A DNA stretch of 7,679 nucleotides from JAENVU01 sp031430375 (lineage in GTDB: Bacteria; Actinomycetota; Acidimicrobiia; IMCC26256; JAENVU01): the NCBI GenBank assembly GCA_031430375.1, contig JANPBJ010000116.1, forward strand, positions 1 to 7,679. Direction: 5' to 3'. Shown piece after piece: positions 1-6,048 of this stretch (its first letter is position 1; each line of letters opens with the position of its first letter). The notes below the pieces were generated by a model, which ran no database searches, was not told the origin of the DNA, and worked only from the letters and a program-made list of their open reading frames with translations. Made by a program: the position numbers and the translations under genes.

Positions 1-67
1 CGTCAAGGTCGTCCCTGGTCCGTTCGGCGTCGATGAGGAAGGTGGTGTCGAACAGGAGACGCGTCAC
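1..67 (-). CDS. vapC: VapC-like PIN-domain toxin, N-terminal part (cut by window edge)
   Basis: Only the first 22 codons are in the window. The GTG start at 67-65 overlaps the TGA stop of the upstream antitoxin gene (GTGA, 4-base overlap), so the two are probably translationally coupled. The visible N-terminus reads RLLFDTTFLIDAER, which matches the first strand of PIN domains (hydrophobic run, Asp, then a 'fLID' segment); Asp7 would be the first metal-binding acidic residue. PIN-domain VapC toxins are Mg-dependent ribonucleases, usually cutting tRNA or rRNA, and are neutralised by the antitoxin encoded just before them. The remaining catalytic acids lie outside the window, so integrity cannot be judged. 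The family call rests on this short stretch plus its position after a Phd/YefM-type antitoxin gene. Confidence 0.75.
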   Translation of the reverse strand, partial: MTRLLFDTTFLIDAERTRDDLD

Positions 68-306
68 GATCGGTGGTCGATCTCGAGGAGTGCACGGACC
101 TCGTCAAGTTCGTTCGCCCAGTTCGGATCAGGTCGGTGTCGGCGCAACAGTGCTTTGACGTCGGTGCCCAAACCGTCGTGCATCGGCTCGAGCTGGGCGA
201 TGGCTTTCCCTCGGCGGACGATGGTGAAGTGCTCGCCGCGATGCTCGATCGCGTCGAGGAGATCGGCGAAGTTCCGAGCGGCGTCTGTAGCAGTGACTTC
301 AGGCAT
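64..306 (-). CDS. vapB: Phd/YefM-family (VapB-like) antitoxin
   Basis: Encodes 80 residues. The N-terminal half, MPEVTATDAARNFADLLDAI followed by a 'GEHFTIVRRGKAIAQLEP' segment, is the classic Phd/YefM fold: a small DNA-binding domain whose strands pair in a dimer and bind the operon's own operator. The C-terminal part (about residues 45-80: LLRRHRPDPNWANELDEVRALLEID) is the charged, flexible segment that would wrap around the toxin. The antitoxin neutralises the PIN toxin encoded next and probably represses the operon. The ATG at 306 gives the usual family length and places M at the conserved start. The frame is open far upstream, and an ATG at 363 would add 19 residues (MTAKGSRDLREDESDNLIA); that is less likely because the added part does not resemble the family. 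No clear Shine-Dalgarno precedes 306; a leaderless transcript is possible. Confidence 0.85.
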   Translation of the reverse strand: MPEVTATDAARNFADLLDAIEHRGEHFTIVRRGKAIAQLEPMHDGLGTDVKALLRRHRPDPNWANELDEVRALLEIDHRS

Positions 307-310
307 AGCG

Positions 311-326
311 ATCAGATTATCAGATT
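311..326 (-). promoter_or_regulatory. vapBC promoter/operator candidate: perfect tandem 8-bp repeat containing a -10-like box
   Basis: On the minus strand the sequence is AATCTGATAATCTGAT, two perfect copies of AATCTGAT, ending 4 bases before the vapB ATG. The junction contains GATAAT, five of six matches to the TATAAT -10 consensus, at 321-316. It lies 9 bases from the start codon, so transcription would begin at or next to the ATG. No TTGACA-like -35 is visible at the usual spacing. The repeat is AT-rich in a GC-rich surrounding and sits where Phd-type antitoxins usually bind. The site is seen; its role is inferred. Confidence 0.5.
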
Positions 327-361
327 CGTCCTCGCGTAGATCGCGGGACCCTTTCGCGGTC

Positions 362-380
362 ATCGGGCTGGTAGCCCGAT
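362..380. repeat. Perfect inverted repeat ATCGGGCT-N3-AGCCCGAT upstream of vapB
   Basis: Eight-base arms are separated by GGT (plus strand). The centre, at 371, lies about 50 bases upstream of the -10-like box of vapB. It could be an operator for a dimeric repressor or a small hairpin. There is no T-run on either side, so a rho-independent terminator for the upstream gene is less convincing. A second palindrome with the same core (ATCGGG-N7-CCCGAT) is centred at 2531 in the same relation to a TCTGATAAT element. Confidence 0.6.
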
Positions 381-620
381 TGCGCTTGGCCTCCACGCTG
401 GAGGTTCGACTGCCTTCATCGAGCGTGATCGTTGATCCAATCTGCGCGTAGCCCTTGGTGTTCAGCGACGTGCTCGGTACTCGCGGAACATCCGAGGCTG
501 ATCGTTCTCGACGTGCCGGGGAGTTCCTCGGCGTCATGGTGTCGCAGTCCGGGTATGTTCGTTTCCGCCGTGAGCCGACCGCTTGGCCGCGAGCACGCAA
601 CGTGAACGGTTCTCGGAGCG
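381..620. other. Intergenic stretch without recognisable genes
   Basis: Between the phosphodiesterase-like gene and the vapBC control region I see no supported coding region, tRNA or terminator. A minus-strand frame is open across it, but the translation is Arg/Pro/Ser-rich with no recognisable family. A T-loop-like GGTTCGACTGCC at about 404-415 does not fold into a tRNA. Confidence 0.5.
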
Positions 621-2315
621 TCAGTGCGATCCGCGGATCCCGAGTAGCTCGGGGATCGGCGCGCCGGCTGGCGGGAGTGGCGTGTCGTCGCCGAGCAGTC
701 GCACGATCGTGGGTGGGAGGTCGAGCACCGAGTGTATGGGGAGGTCGCGTGGGGTGAGCCCGTCGCCGCTCACCCATGCGAATCCGCGGTCGGAATGGGC
801 TCCGGAGCGATTGAAGGGAACCGGGCCGACGATCCCGAGGTCGGGGTGTTCGAAGGCGTCCGTTGGCCGGTTCCACTCGATGAGCAGATCTCCATATCGA
901 TCTCCGCTCCGATCGAGCGGATCGTCGTTTCCGAGACGTTGGACGCTATCGACGATGGGTTCACCGGTACGCACATCGCGGCACGCACGGATCAGTGATT
1001 CCACGGCCCGGCACTCGGCATCGAACTCGTCGACCGGGACGATCCCCAAGGGTTCGCGCCCTGCCAAGTTGATCCGCACGTACGCGCCGCCGAAGGTCGG
1101 GAGCGCAAACGCGCGCATTGCGCTGCGATGCTCGCGGTAGTTGCCGATGAAAAGGAACTCATCCGCCGAGTCGCGTCCCGCGTCGAGGGTTTCGGGGTCG
1201 GCCATGGACTCCGGAGGAACGGGAACGCCGAGTGCGCCCACCGGCATGCCCTTACGGTGCTCTATCAGGCGACGCCCTGGCGTCGAGAGCCGCGCCGCCT
1301 GATAGCCGGGCACGCGGTGGGTCCACGGCCGGCGCGGCGGGTCGATGAGTCGCTCGTTCAAGTCGACGCGCCACGGTCGGCCGCGGCGGGGAACGAGCGG
1401 TGGGCAGCCGGCTTGTCGCCACGCTGCCACGTCGACGTCGTGCAGTTTCGGGGCACCGAAATGGCGACGATGCATCAACTCCGGGAGGAGGACGAGCGAT
1501 GGGACGTCTCCGGGGCTGGAGCGCATTCCGTCGAGCGAGAACACGACGATCACGGCGTCGTCGGGCACCCGTGCCGCGATCTTTCCGACCGCGTCATCGA
1601 TCGCAGTGAACACCCGCTCGAGTCGGATCCGAGCACGGGGATCGAAATCGGCGAGCGGGTGACCGGCCTCGACGGCGTGCCACATGATCTCGGACGCCAT
1701 ATGCGCTTCTGACATCACCATCAGGAACAGGTCCCAGTCGGGGAACCGGTCCATCAGTTCGATCGCGATGTCAGCTCGACGTCCGGCACCGGTGACGCAC
1801 GCGCCGGTGAAACGATCGAGGCGCCTCGGGTCGTGCCAGCCACAGTCGTAAGTCTCGAAGCCTGGGTGAACGCCGAAATGGGCGTCGAACTCTCGGAGTA
1901 AGCCACGCGGTTGCGATGCACGCGGATACAGCGCCGCGTCGGCTCCCCACGCGGTCACATGCACGCCCGGTCCCGACACCGTCGTGCCGGGGACATCGAG
2001 GGTGATCGTCTGCGCCTGGGCCGGTTCCCAGAAGGGCAGGTTGCCGTCGATCCGGTGCCGAGCACCCGACTGGTAGCCCTCATAGGTCGAACCGTCGAAC
2101 GAGAACCGCAGCCACTCACCGGCGAGTCGCGCGTCTGCTCCGGCGACGAACTGGGGCCACAACACACCATGACGGTGGCTCGGCGCACCGTCGAGCTGCA
2201 CACGGACGCTCCGTTCTCGCAGGGCGTGAAGATTCGGAAGCGAGCCGGCGGCCACGAGTTCGTCGATGAGTCCGATGGACCCGGCGTCGATACCGAGTCC
2301 GATCACTCGCGTCAT
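621..2315 (-). CDS. Alkaline-phosphatase-superfamily (type I phosphodiesterase/nucleotide pyrophosphatase-like) protein, divergent active site
   Basis: Encodes 564 residues with no signal peptide, so probably cytoplasmic. The N-terminus RVIGLGIDAGSIGLIDELVAAGSLPNL matches the superfamily opening, with Asp10 as the first metal ligand and the 'G.lPnL..l' turn. Residues 51-59 (VLWPQFVAG) match the segment just after the usual nucleophile, but a Thr or Ser nucleophile is not at the expected place (HGVLW where TxPxW is common). SEAHMASEIMWH (202-213), VVFSLDGM (257-264) and GAHSDRGFAWVSGDG (505-519) occupy the other metal-site segments. The C-terminus DLPPTIVRLLGDDTPLP is typical of the superfamily. 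Members hydrolyse phosphate or sulfate esters or phosphodiesters; the substrate here is unknown, and the altered ligands leave activity uncertain. The ATG at 2315 was chosen for the AGAGGGGGG ribosome site just upstream and because homology begins there; the frame is open for 90 more codons. The gene stands alone. Confidence 0.75.
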   Translation of the reverse strand: MTRVIGLGIDAGSIGLIDELVAAGSLPNLHALRERSVRVQLDGAPSHRHGVLWPQFVAGADARLAGEWLRFSFDGSTYEGYQSGARHRIDGNLPFWEPAQAQTITLDVPGTTVSGPGVHVTAWGADAALYPRASQPRGLLREFDAHFGVHPGFETYDCGWHDPRRLDRFTGACVTGAGRRADIAIELMDRFPDWDLFLMVMSEAHMASEIMWHAVEAGHPLADFDPRARIRLERVFTAIDDAVGKIAARVPDDAVIVVFSLDGMRSSPGDVPSLVLLPELMHRRHFGAPKLHDVDVAAWRQAGCPPLVPRRGRPWRVDLNERLIDPPRRPWTHRVPGYQAARLSTPGRRLIEHRKGMPVGALGVPVPPESMADPETLDAGRDSADEFLFIGNYREHRSAMRAFALPTFGGAYVRINLAGREPLGIVPVDEFDAECRAVESLIRACRDVRTGEPIVDSVQRLGNDDPLDRSGDRYGDLLIEWNRPTDAFEHPDLGIVGPVPFNRSGAHSDRGFAWVSGDGLTPRDLPIHSVLDLPPTIVRLLGDDTPLPPAGAPIPELLGIRGSH

Positions 2316-2474
2316 TTGCCCCCCTCTTTCGGCACCGCACCGCAGGGACCAGCCACTGGAAGCGCGGGGCCCGACGTAAACGGCAAAGAGTGCCCAGTCC
2401 GACAGCGTATTGCCCGGCGTCACGGCAGTTCTATGCGTCGTTCGACCCGTTGAGCGCTCCTGGGCCGCGGTGCG

Positions 2475-2485
2475 GATTATCAGAT
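2475..2485 (-). promoter_or_regulatory. TCTGATAAT element upstream of the phosphodiesterase-like gene (possible -10 region)
   Basis: The 11 bases GATTATCAGAT (plus strand) are identical to 315-325 in front of vapB. On the minus strand they contain TGATAAT, a good extended -10-like match. If used, the transcript would start near 2470 and have a leader of about 155 bases before the ATG at 2315. The bases between 2315 and 2470 hold no clear hairpin or leader peptide. Role inferred from the match with the vapB control region. Confidence 0.35.
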
Positions 2486-2519
2486 GTATCTCCATCTCGT
2501 GGATGGGGCTCCTTCGAGG

Positions 2520-2542
2520 CCATCGGGTGTCGGGCCCGATGG
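2520..2542. repeat. Perfect inverted repeat CCATCGGG-N7-CCCGATGG
   Basis: Eight-base arms flank a 7-base centre (TGTCGGG). The centre at 2531 is exactly 2160 bp from the centre of the palindrome upstream of vapB, and the TCTGATAAT elements have the same offset. It may be an operator, a hairpin or part of a diverged repeat. Apart from this, the preceding element and the hairpin at 2576-2591, I see nothing in the intergenic stretch 2316-2616. Confidence 0.55.
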
Positions 2543-2575
2543 TCAGCGTCGGGACAGTTGCCCTGGTGTTCTTTC

Positions 2576-2591
2576 GTTCGCACACGCGAAC
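2576..2591. terminator. Weak hairpin GTTCGC-ACAC-GCGAAC downstream of the DUF1810 gene
   Basis: A perfect 6-bp stem with a 4-base loop lies 25 bases after the stop codon of the minus-strand DUF1810 gene. No T-run follows in the transcribed direction (GAAAGAAC follows), so it is at best a weak intrinsic terminator or an RNA-stabilising hairpin. Confidence 0.3.
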
Positions 2592-2616
2592 CGATTTGGA
2601 ACGGTCCGTGCTGCGA

Positions 2617-3048
2617 TCAGACGCGTTGGTCGGTGGCCGCGTCGGGGAGTCCGTCGAAGTATTGGTCGAGCACCTTCGCGAACCGCGGCTCGTCGGGGGC
2701 CGCTCGCGGGAACAACGTCATCGACGAATGGAGTTTCAGCGCATCGATCTCGCCGAAGATTTGGTCCGGGTTCGCGTCCGGCGTTTTCAACACGAGATCT
2801 ACGCATTCGATCAAGCGAGGGCCGAGCACCGCGTGCGTCAAGTACGCCTTCGCCTCGTCGAGTGACGAGATCGCGAACTGTTTCGACGTTGCGCTCTGTC
2901 CGAGGCCGTCGATCTGAGGAAAGACGAACCACATCCAGTGGGTCTCCTTGTTGCCGCGGCGCAGTTCATCGACGGCCCGGTCGTAGGTGCCGTCCCGGTC
3001 TTGCGCGATGACGAAACGCTGGAGGTAGTACGGGTCGTCCATCGTCAC
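2617..3048 (-). CDS. DUF1810 domain protein
   Basis: Encodes 143 residues from GTG at 3048, or 141 from ATG at 3042. Almost the whole protein matches the DUF1810 family as I know it: DPYYLQRFVIAQD at the N-terminus, the signature HWMWFVFPQIDGLGQS in the middle, then AISSLDEAKAYL, LGPRLIEC, IFGEIDALKLHSSMTLF and a C-terminal helix. The family is usually about 140 residues, so this is full length. No catalytic role is established for it that I can cite; it is a soluble single-domain cytoplasmic protein. The GTG start is preferred because GTGA overlaps the stop of the upstream thioesterase gene and GAAGGAGAGG lies just before it; with the ATG the ribosome-site spacing would be about 11 bases. 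It is the second gene of a two-gene operon. Family call firm, function unknown. Confidence 0.88.
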   Translation of the reverse strand: MTMDDPYYLQRFVIAQDRDGTYDRAVDELRRGNKETHWMWFVFPQIDGLGQSATSKQFAISSLDEAKAYLTHAVLGPRLIECVDLVLKTPDANPDQIFGEIDALKLHSSMTLFPRAAPDEPRFAKVLDQYFDGLPDAATDQRV

Positions 3049-3503
3049 GTCCTCTCCTTCGGGGACGGCTTGGCCGCGACCACCAGCACCGTGCCCTGAG
3101 CAGCACAGACGAGACGTCCTGCATTCTCGACGTCGATACGAACGACCGCGGTGCGCTTGGTCAGCGAGATGATCTCCGCCCGTGCGTCGAGGTCTCCGGT
3201 CGTGACGGCTGCGAGGTAGTTGATCTTGAACTCCGTCGTCGCGGCCCATGCCCCTGACGGAATGACGGGATACAGCACTGTGCCGAGCACGTGATCGCAC
3301 AACGCGGCCAGTACACCACCGTGCAGATTGCGAAACGGCGTCAACAGATCGTCACGAACCTCGACTCGGGCGTGCAATCGTCCGGGACCGACCTCGATGT
3401 GTTCGATCGCCAAGAACCGTGCGAGGCCGCCAGCCGCGGTCGCAGGTCCCACCAATCCGGCGGCAGTCTTCGGGTCGTACTGGGGAAATTCGAGCACGGT
3501 CAT
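3045..3503 (-). CDS. PaaI-family (hotdog-fold) acyl-CoA thioesterase
   Basis: Encodes 152 residues. The signature NLHGGVLAALCDHVLG is the PaaI-type hotdog active site: the HGG loop followed by a helix carrying the catalytic Asp. It is followed by strands such as TTEFKINYLAAVTTGDLDARAEII and TAVVRIDVENAGRLVCAAQGTVLV, which complete the fold. Such proteins hydrolyse acyl- or aryl-CoA thioesters in the cytoplasm, often to release trapped CoA; the substrate cannot be read from the sequence. The ATG at 3503 is chosen because GAGAGG lies 7 bases upstream and the extra ten residues from a farther start (MCSTHLRGWA) do not look like the family. The gene is followed with a GTGA overlap by the DUF1810 gene, so the two are made together. 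No pathway partners for CoA metabolism are next to it. Confidence 0.87.
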   Translation of the reverse strand: MTVLEFPQYDPKTAAGLVGPATAAGGLARFLAIEHIEVGPGRLHARVEVRDDLLTPFRNLHGGVLAALCDHVLGTVLYPVIPSGAWAATTEFKINYLAAVTTGDLDARAEIISLTKRTAVVRIDVENAGRLVCAAQGTVLVVAAKPSPKERT

Positions 3504-3537
3504 GGCCCATCCTCTCAGGTGAGTCGAACACAAGCCT

Positions 3538-3780
3538 TCAAGGCGACGCGGCTGCGTCGAAGTCTTCGAGCGAGGGAAGTGAGCTTCTCACTTGGTCCAA
3601 CCAAACGCGTAATGCGCACGTCGCTCTGCAGTCGTCTTCGTTGTAGTCGAGGAGTCGGCGCTGCGCGTCGGCTCTGACCTCTTCGTCGGGATCGGCGGTG
3701 GCGAGTTCGTACCGAGTAGGTCGCGGTTGTGGCATCGAGCGCCAAGCCGGCGGAGGATCCGTTGGCTGCCGAAGAATCAG
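3538..3780 (-). pseudogene. C-terminal remnant resembling a TM0106-type RecB-like nuclease (RNase H-like domain)
   Basis: The minus frame encodes RRLLDYNEDDCRATCALRVWLD near its end (about residues 26-47 counted from an ATG at 3735). This resembles the last motif of the RNase H-like/YprB-type exonuclease domain of TM0106 RecB-like nucleases, in which the tyrosine and acidic pair (YNxDD) lie at the active site. The full proteins have several hundred residues; here the in-frame reading ends at a TAG at 3783-3781, and none of the expected upstream parts (the cysteine/RecB part and the preceding DEDD motifs) are seen in any minus frame nearby. A stand-alone 65-residue protein from the ATG at 3735 is possible but has no clear ribosome site. 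It stops 34 bases before the thioesterase start on the same strand. Most likely the tail of a deleted gene. Confidence 0.5.
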
Positions 3781-4016
3781 CTATGCATTACGAGGACCGT
3801 TGATGCGGCTCAACCTCTACCGCCCATGCGAGCAACGTTGCGCGGGCGCCGTTCGTATGAGCCGCTCGGCACCAGGGTCCTGAGCCCGCCGAACGCCGGC
3901 TCTCGGCCTCGGGCGGTGCCGATCCCCGGTGCGGGTTCAAGAAATTCACGACGCGATGCCGATACCAGAGATCCAACCGCCGTCGGGGTGACACGTGTGC
4001 ATCGGGAGCGAGCCCG
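3781..4016. other. Upstream region of the secreted beta-helix gene, no recognisable gene
   Basis: Several frames are open here, but their translations are Arg/Pro-rich and match nothing I know. It probably holds the promoter of the plus-strand gene at 4017, but no convincing -35/-10 pair can be picked out. GGGAG at about 4004-4008 is a plausible ribosome site for the GTG at 4017. Confidence 0.4.
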
Positions 4017-6014
4017 GTGGATCACCCTGCTCGACCCAGGGGTTCTCTTTTGCCGTCATCTCGGTCCGTCCGCAGTCTTGCTCCGTCGATCCTCGTGGTC
4101 GTCGCCATCACGCTTTCACAGCTCGTCGGGGTCGCCGGTACCGGCGCCGCCACGGTCGGGCCGTCGATCCACACCGGACTCGACTCCTGCCTCGGCCAGG
4201 CGCCGATCAAGCCGATCGCAGGTGTGCAACCCAGCCGGTACCGCAGCACGGTGACGACGGCGGCTGCCTTCGACGCTCGATCCGCGAGCTGGACGCAAGT
4301 GAACGCGTATCCGGTGTCGATCTACGGATCGGGTGGCATCTGCTGGACCGGTGGCGTGATCGCGGGCACGTACTCGGCCTCGACGTCGTGGAAGACTTTC
4401 CACTCCACCGGCGCGTTCAACGTGGAGAATCCGTCGGCCACGGTGGACAACCTCCGTGTCCACAACTACGGCGACGGGATCAGGCTGCGCAAGGGCGCCC
4501 AGGATTGGATGGTGCGCGGCGCGCACGAGTCGATGATCCACGACGACTGTGTGGAGAACGACAAGCTCCACGCCGGTGTGATCTCGCAGTCGCTGCTCGA
4601 CGGTTGTTACGTCGCATTCTCGGCCCGCCCGACTTCCTCGGACACGACCTCCGACGGGCGCCGGAACACGATGAGCATCTCCGGATCACTCGTGTGGCTG
4701 CAACCGATGCCCACGGTGTACAAGGGCCCGGCACCGGGTCATGGTGGGTTCTTCAAGTGGGACGACACGGGTCGGTCGCCGAAGCTCGCGTTGCACAACA
4801 ACGTGTTCCGGGTCGATCAGTTGCCGAACCACGGTTCGTTGGGGCTGCCGGCGGGTTACTCGGTCACGTGTTCGGGCAACACGATCGTGTGGTTGGGCAG
4901 CGGCGCGTTCCCGGAGACGAAGTCGTGGTTGGCACAGTGCCCCGACACCAAGATCGTGACGAGCCTCTCGGTGTGGAGTGACGCGGTGGCCGATTGGAAC
5001 GCCGATCTGATCGGTGCCGCGGCGCCGTCCACGACGACGACAACGGCTCCCGCGCCGACCACGACGACGACCTCGACCACGACGGCTCCGACGACCACCA
5101 CCTCGACCTCGACCTCGACGACGACCTCGACGACGACCACGACGGCTCCCGCGCCGACGCCAGCACCGGAGCTCTCGTCGTCATCGGTATGTCTCGATCG
5201 CAGCCCGCTCAAGGTGCTAGCTGGAGCGCAGACGAGTCGCTACACGCCGTCACTCGAGAGCGCGCTCGCGGTCGACGCACGGACCGCCGGTTGGACCCAA
5301 GTCGATGCTTGGCCGATCTCGATCAAGGGCACCGGCAGCGTGTGTTGGCGCGGTGGCACGGTCACGGGCACCTACTCGGACACCACGACCTGGGACACGT
5401 TCCATTCGACGGGTGCGTTCAACGTGGAGAACCCGGATTCGATCGTCGAGGACCTGCGCGTCCACAACTACGGCGACGGCATCCGGTTGCGTGACGGTGC
5501 GACCGACTGGACCGTGCGTGGCGCCCACGAGACGTTCATCCACGACGACTGCGTGGAGAACGACAAGCTCAACGAGGGTGTCATCTCGGATTCGTTCTTC
5601 AACGGTTGTTACGTGGCGTTCTCGACCCGCCCGAGCTCGTCGGACAGCGTGTCCGACGGACGCCGGAACACGATGGCCATCCGCCAGAGCCTCGTGCGGC
5701 TCCAGCCGATGCCAACCGTCTACAAGGGCCCGGCACCGGGTCATGGTGGGTTCTTCAAGTGGGACGACACGGGTCGGTCGCCGAAGTTGACACTGCGCGA
5801 CAACGTGTTCCGGGTCGATCAGTTGCCGAACCATGGTTCGTTGGGGTTGCCGGAGGGTTACTCGGTGACGTGTTCGGGCAACACGATCGTGTGGTTGGGG
5901 AGTGGTGCGTTCCCAGAGGCGAAGTCGTGGTTGGCGCAGTGCCCCGACACCAAGATCGTGACGAGTCGTGCCGTGTGGGACGACGCGGCAGCGGAATGGA
6001 TCGCCCGCCACTGA
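4017..6014 (+). CDS. Secreted protein with two tandem parallel beta-helix-like domains joined by a Thr-rich linker
   Basis: Encodes 665 residues from GTG at 4017; a TTG at 4050 after AGGGG is an alternative. The N-terminus has several Arg, a hydrophobic core (SILVVVAITLSQLVGVAG, about 24-41) and a plausible signal-peptidase site after GTGAA, so it is exported. Two copies of a roughly 270-residue domain follow (residues 58-327 and 392-661), about 75% identical by my gap-free count (203 of 270). Residues 339-384 between them are almost only Thr, Ser, Ala and Pro, an extended and possibly glycosylated linker. Each domain begins with a Cys and carries NVENP, VHNYGDGIRLR, IHDDCVENDK and GCYVAFS. 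These are spaced like successive coils of a right-handed parallel beta-helix, with the Asp-rich HDDCVEND turn as a candidate polysaccharide- or metal-binding site. No sorting signal or membrane anchor is seen at the C-terminus. A carbohydrate-related role is inference. It is the only plus-strand gene and stands alone. Confidence 0.8.
   Translation: MDHPARPRGSLLPSSRSVRSLAPSILVVVAITLSQLVGVAGTGAATVGPSIHTGLDSCLGQAPIKPIAGVQPSRYRSTVTTAAAFDARSASWTQVNAYPVSIYGSGGICWTGGVIAGTYSASTSWKTFHSTGAFNVENPSATVDNLRVHNYGDGIRLRKGAQDWMVRGAHESMIHDDCVENDKLHAGVISQSLLDGCYVAFSARPTSSDTTSDGRRNTMSISGSLVWLQPMPTVYKGPAPGHGGFFKWDDTGRSPKLALHNNVFRVDQLPNHGSLGLPAGYSVTCSGNTIVWLGSGAFPETKSWLAQCPDTKIVTSLSVWSDAVADWNADLIGAAAPSTTTTTAPAPTTTTTSTTTAPTTTTSTSTSTTTSTTTTTAPAPTPAPELSSSSVCLDRSPLKVLAGAQTSRYTPSLESALAVDARTAGWTQVDAWPISIKGTGSVCWRGGTVTGTYSDTTTWDTFHSTGAFNVENPDSIVEDLRVHNYGDGIRLRDGATDWTVRGAHETFIHDDCVENDKLNEGVISDSFFNGCYVAFSTRPSSSDSVSDGRRNTMAIRQSLVRLQPMPTVYKGPAPGHGGFFKWDDTGRSPKLTLRDNVFRVDQLPNHGSLGLPEGYSVTCSGNTIVWLGSGAFPEAKSWLAQCPDTKIVTSRAVWDDAAAEWIARH
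4188..4997 (+). repeat. First copy of the duplicated beta-helix-like domain
   Basis: This copy pairs with 5190-5999 at a constant offset of 1002 bp (334 codons) without gaps. Identity rises towards the end: about 113 of 170 residues in the first part, 90 of 100 in the last. At the DNA level 4719-4784 is identical to 5721-5786 (66 bases), and much of the rest of the 3' part differs only at scattered bases. Confidence 0.85.
5031..5168 (+). repeat. Low-complexity Thr/Ser/Ala-Pro linker repeat
   Basis: Runs of ACG/ACC/TCG codons encode about 46 residues (339-384) of Thr with Ser and Ala-Pro interruptions. It begins and ends with related blocks (TTTTTAPAPT), as if itself made by internal repetition. 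Such DNA is prone to slippage, so its length probably varies between strains. Confidence 0.85.
5190..5999 (+). repeat. Second copy of the duplicated beta-helix-like domain
   Basis: Second domain copy, residues 392-661. All motifs of the first copy are kept, including the Cys pairs, VHNYGDGIRLR and HDDCVENDK, so neither copy looks degenerate. It ends four residues before the stop codon. Confidence 0.85.
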
Positions 6015-6048
6015 GCCCTCGGCGACGGCATCCCCCGGATTACCAGCG

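Noticed and set aside
380..440. tRNA-like GGTTCGACTGCC segment
   Set aside because: The T-stem does not pair and no acceptor stem or anticodon arm can be formed around it.
629..640. Perfect 12-bp palindrome GATCCGCGGATC
   Set aside because: It lies inside the C-terminal codons of the phosphodiesterase-like gene (LLGIRGSH), so it is explained by coding sequence; no partner or spacing suggests a site.
64..876. Long minus-strand open frame of 270 residues running through the vapB gene
   Set aside because: Only the last 80 residues match an antitoxin family. The upstream part overlaps the end of the phosphodiesterase-like gene and is Arg/Pro-rich noise from high GC content.
3788..4025. Two short minus-strand frames upstream of the secreted-protein gene as continuation of the nuclease remnant
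   Set aside because: Neither translation contains the expected upstream motifs of TM0106 nucleases, so they do not restore the gene by a frameshift.
5031..5168. Possible CRISPR-like repeat array
   Set aside because: The repetition is a trinucleotide-level Thr-codon tract in frame with the surrounding gene; there are no unique spacers.
4856..5212. Minus-strand frame encoding long Val/Glu repeats (VVVVEVVVEVEVEV)
   Set aside because: It is the antisense reading of the Thr-rich linker of the plus-strand secreted protein, not a separate gene.
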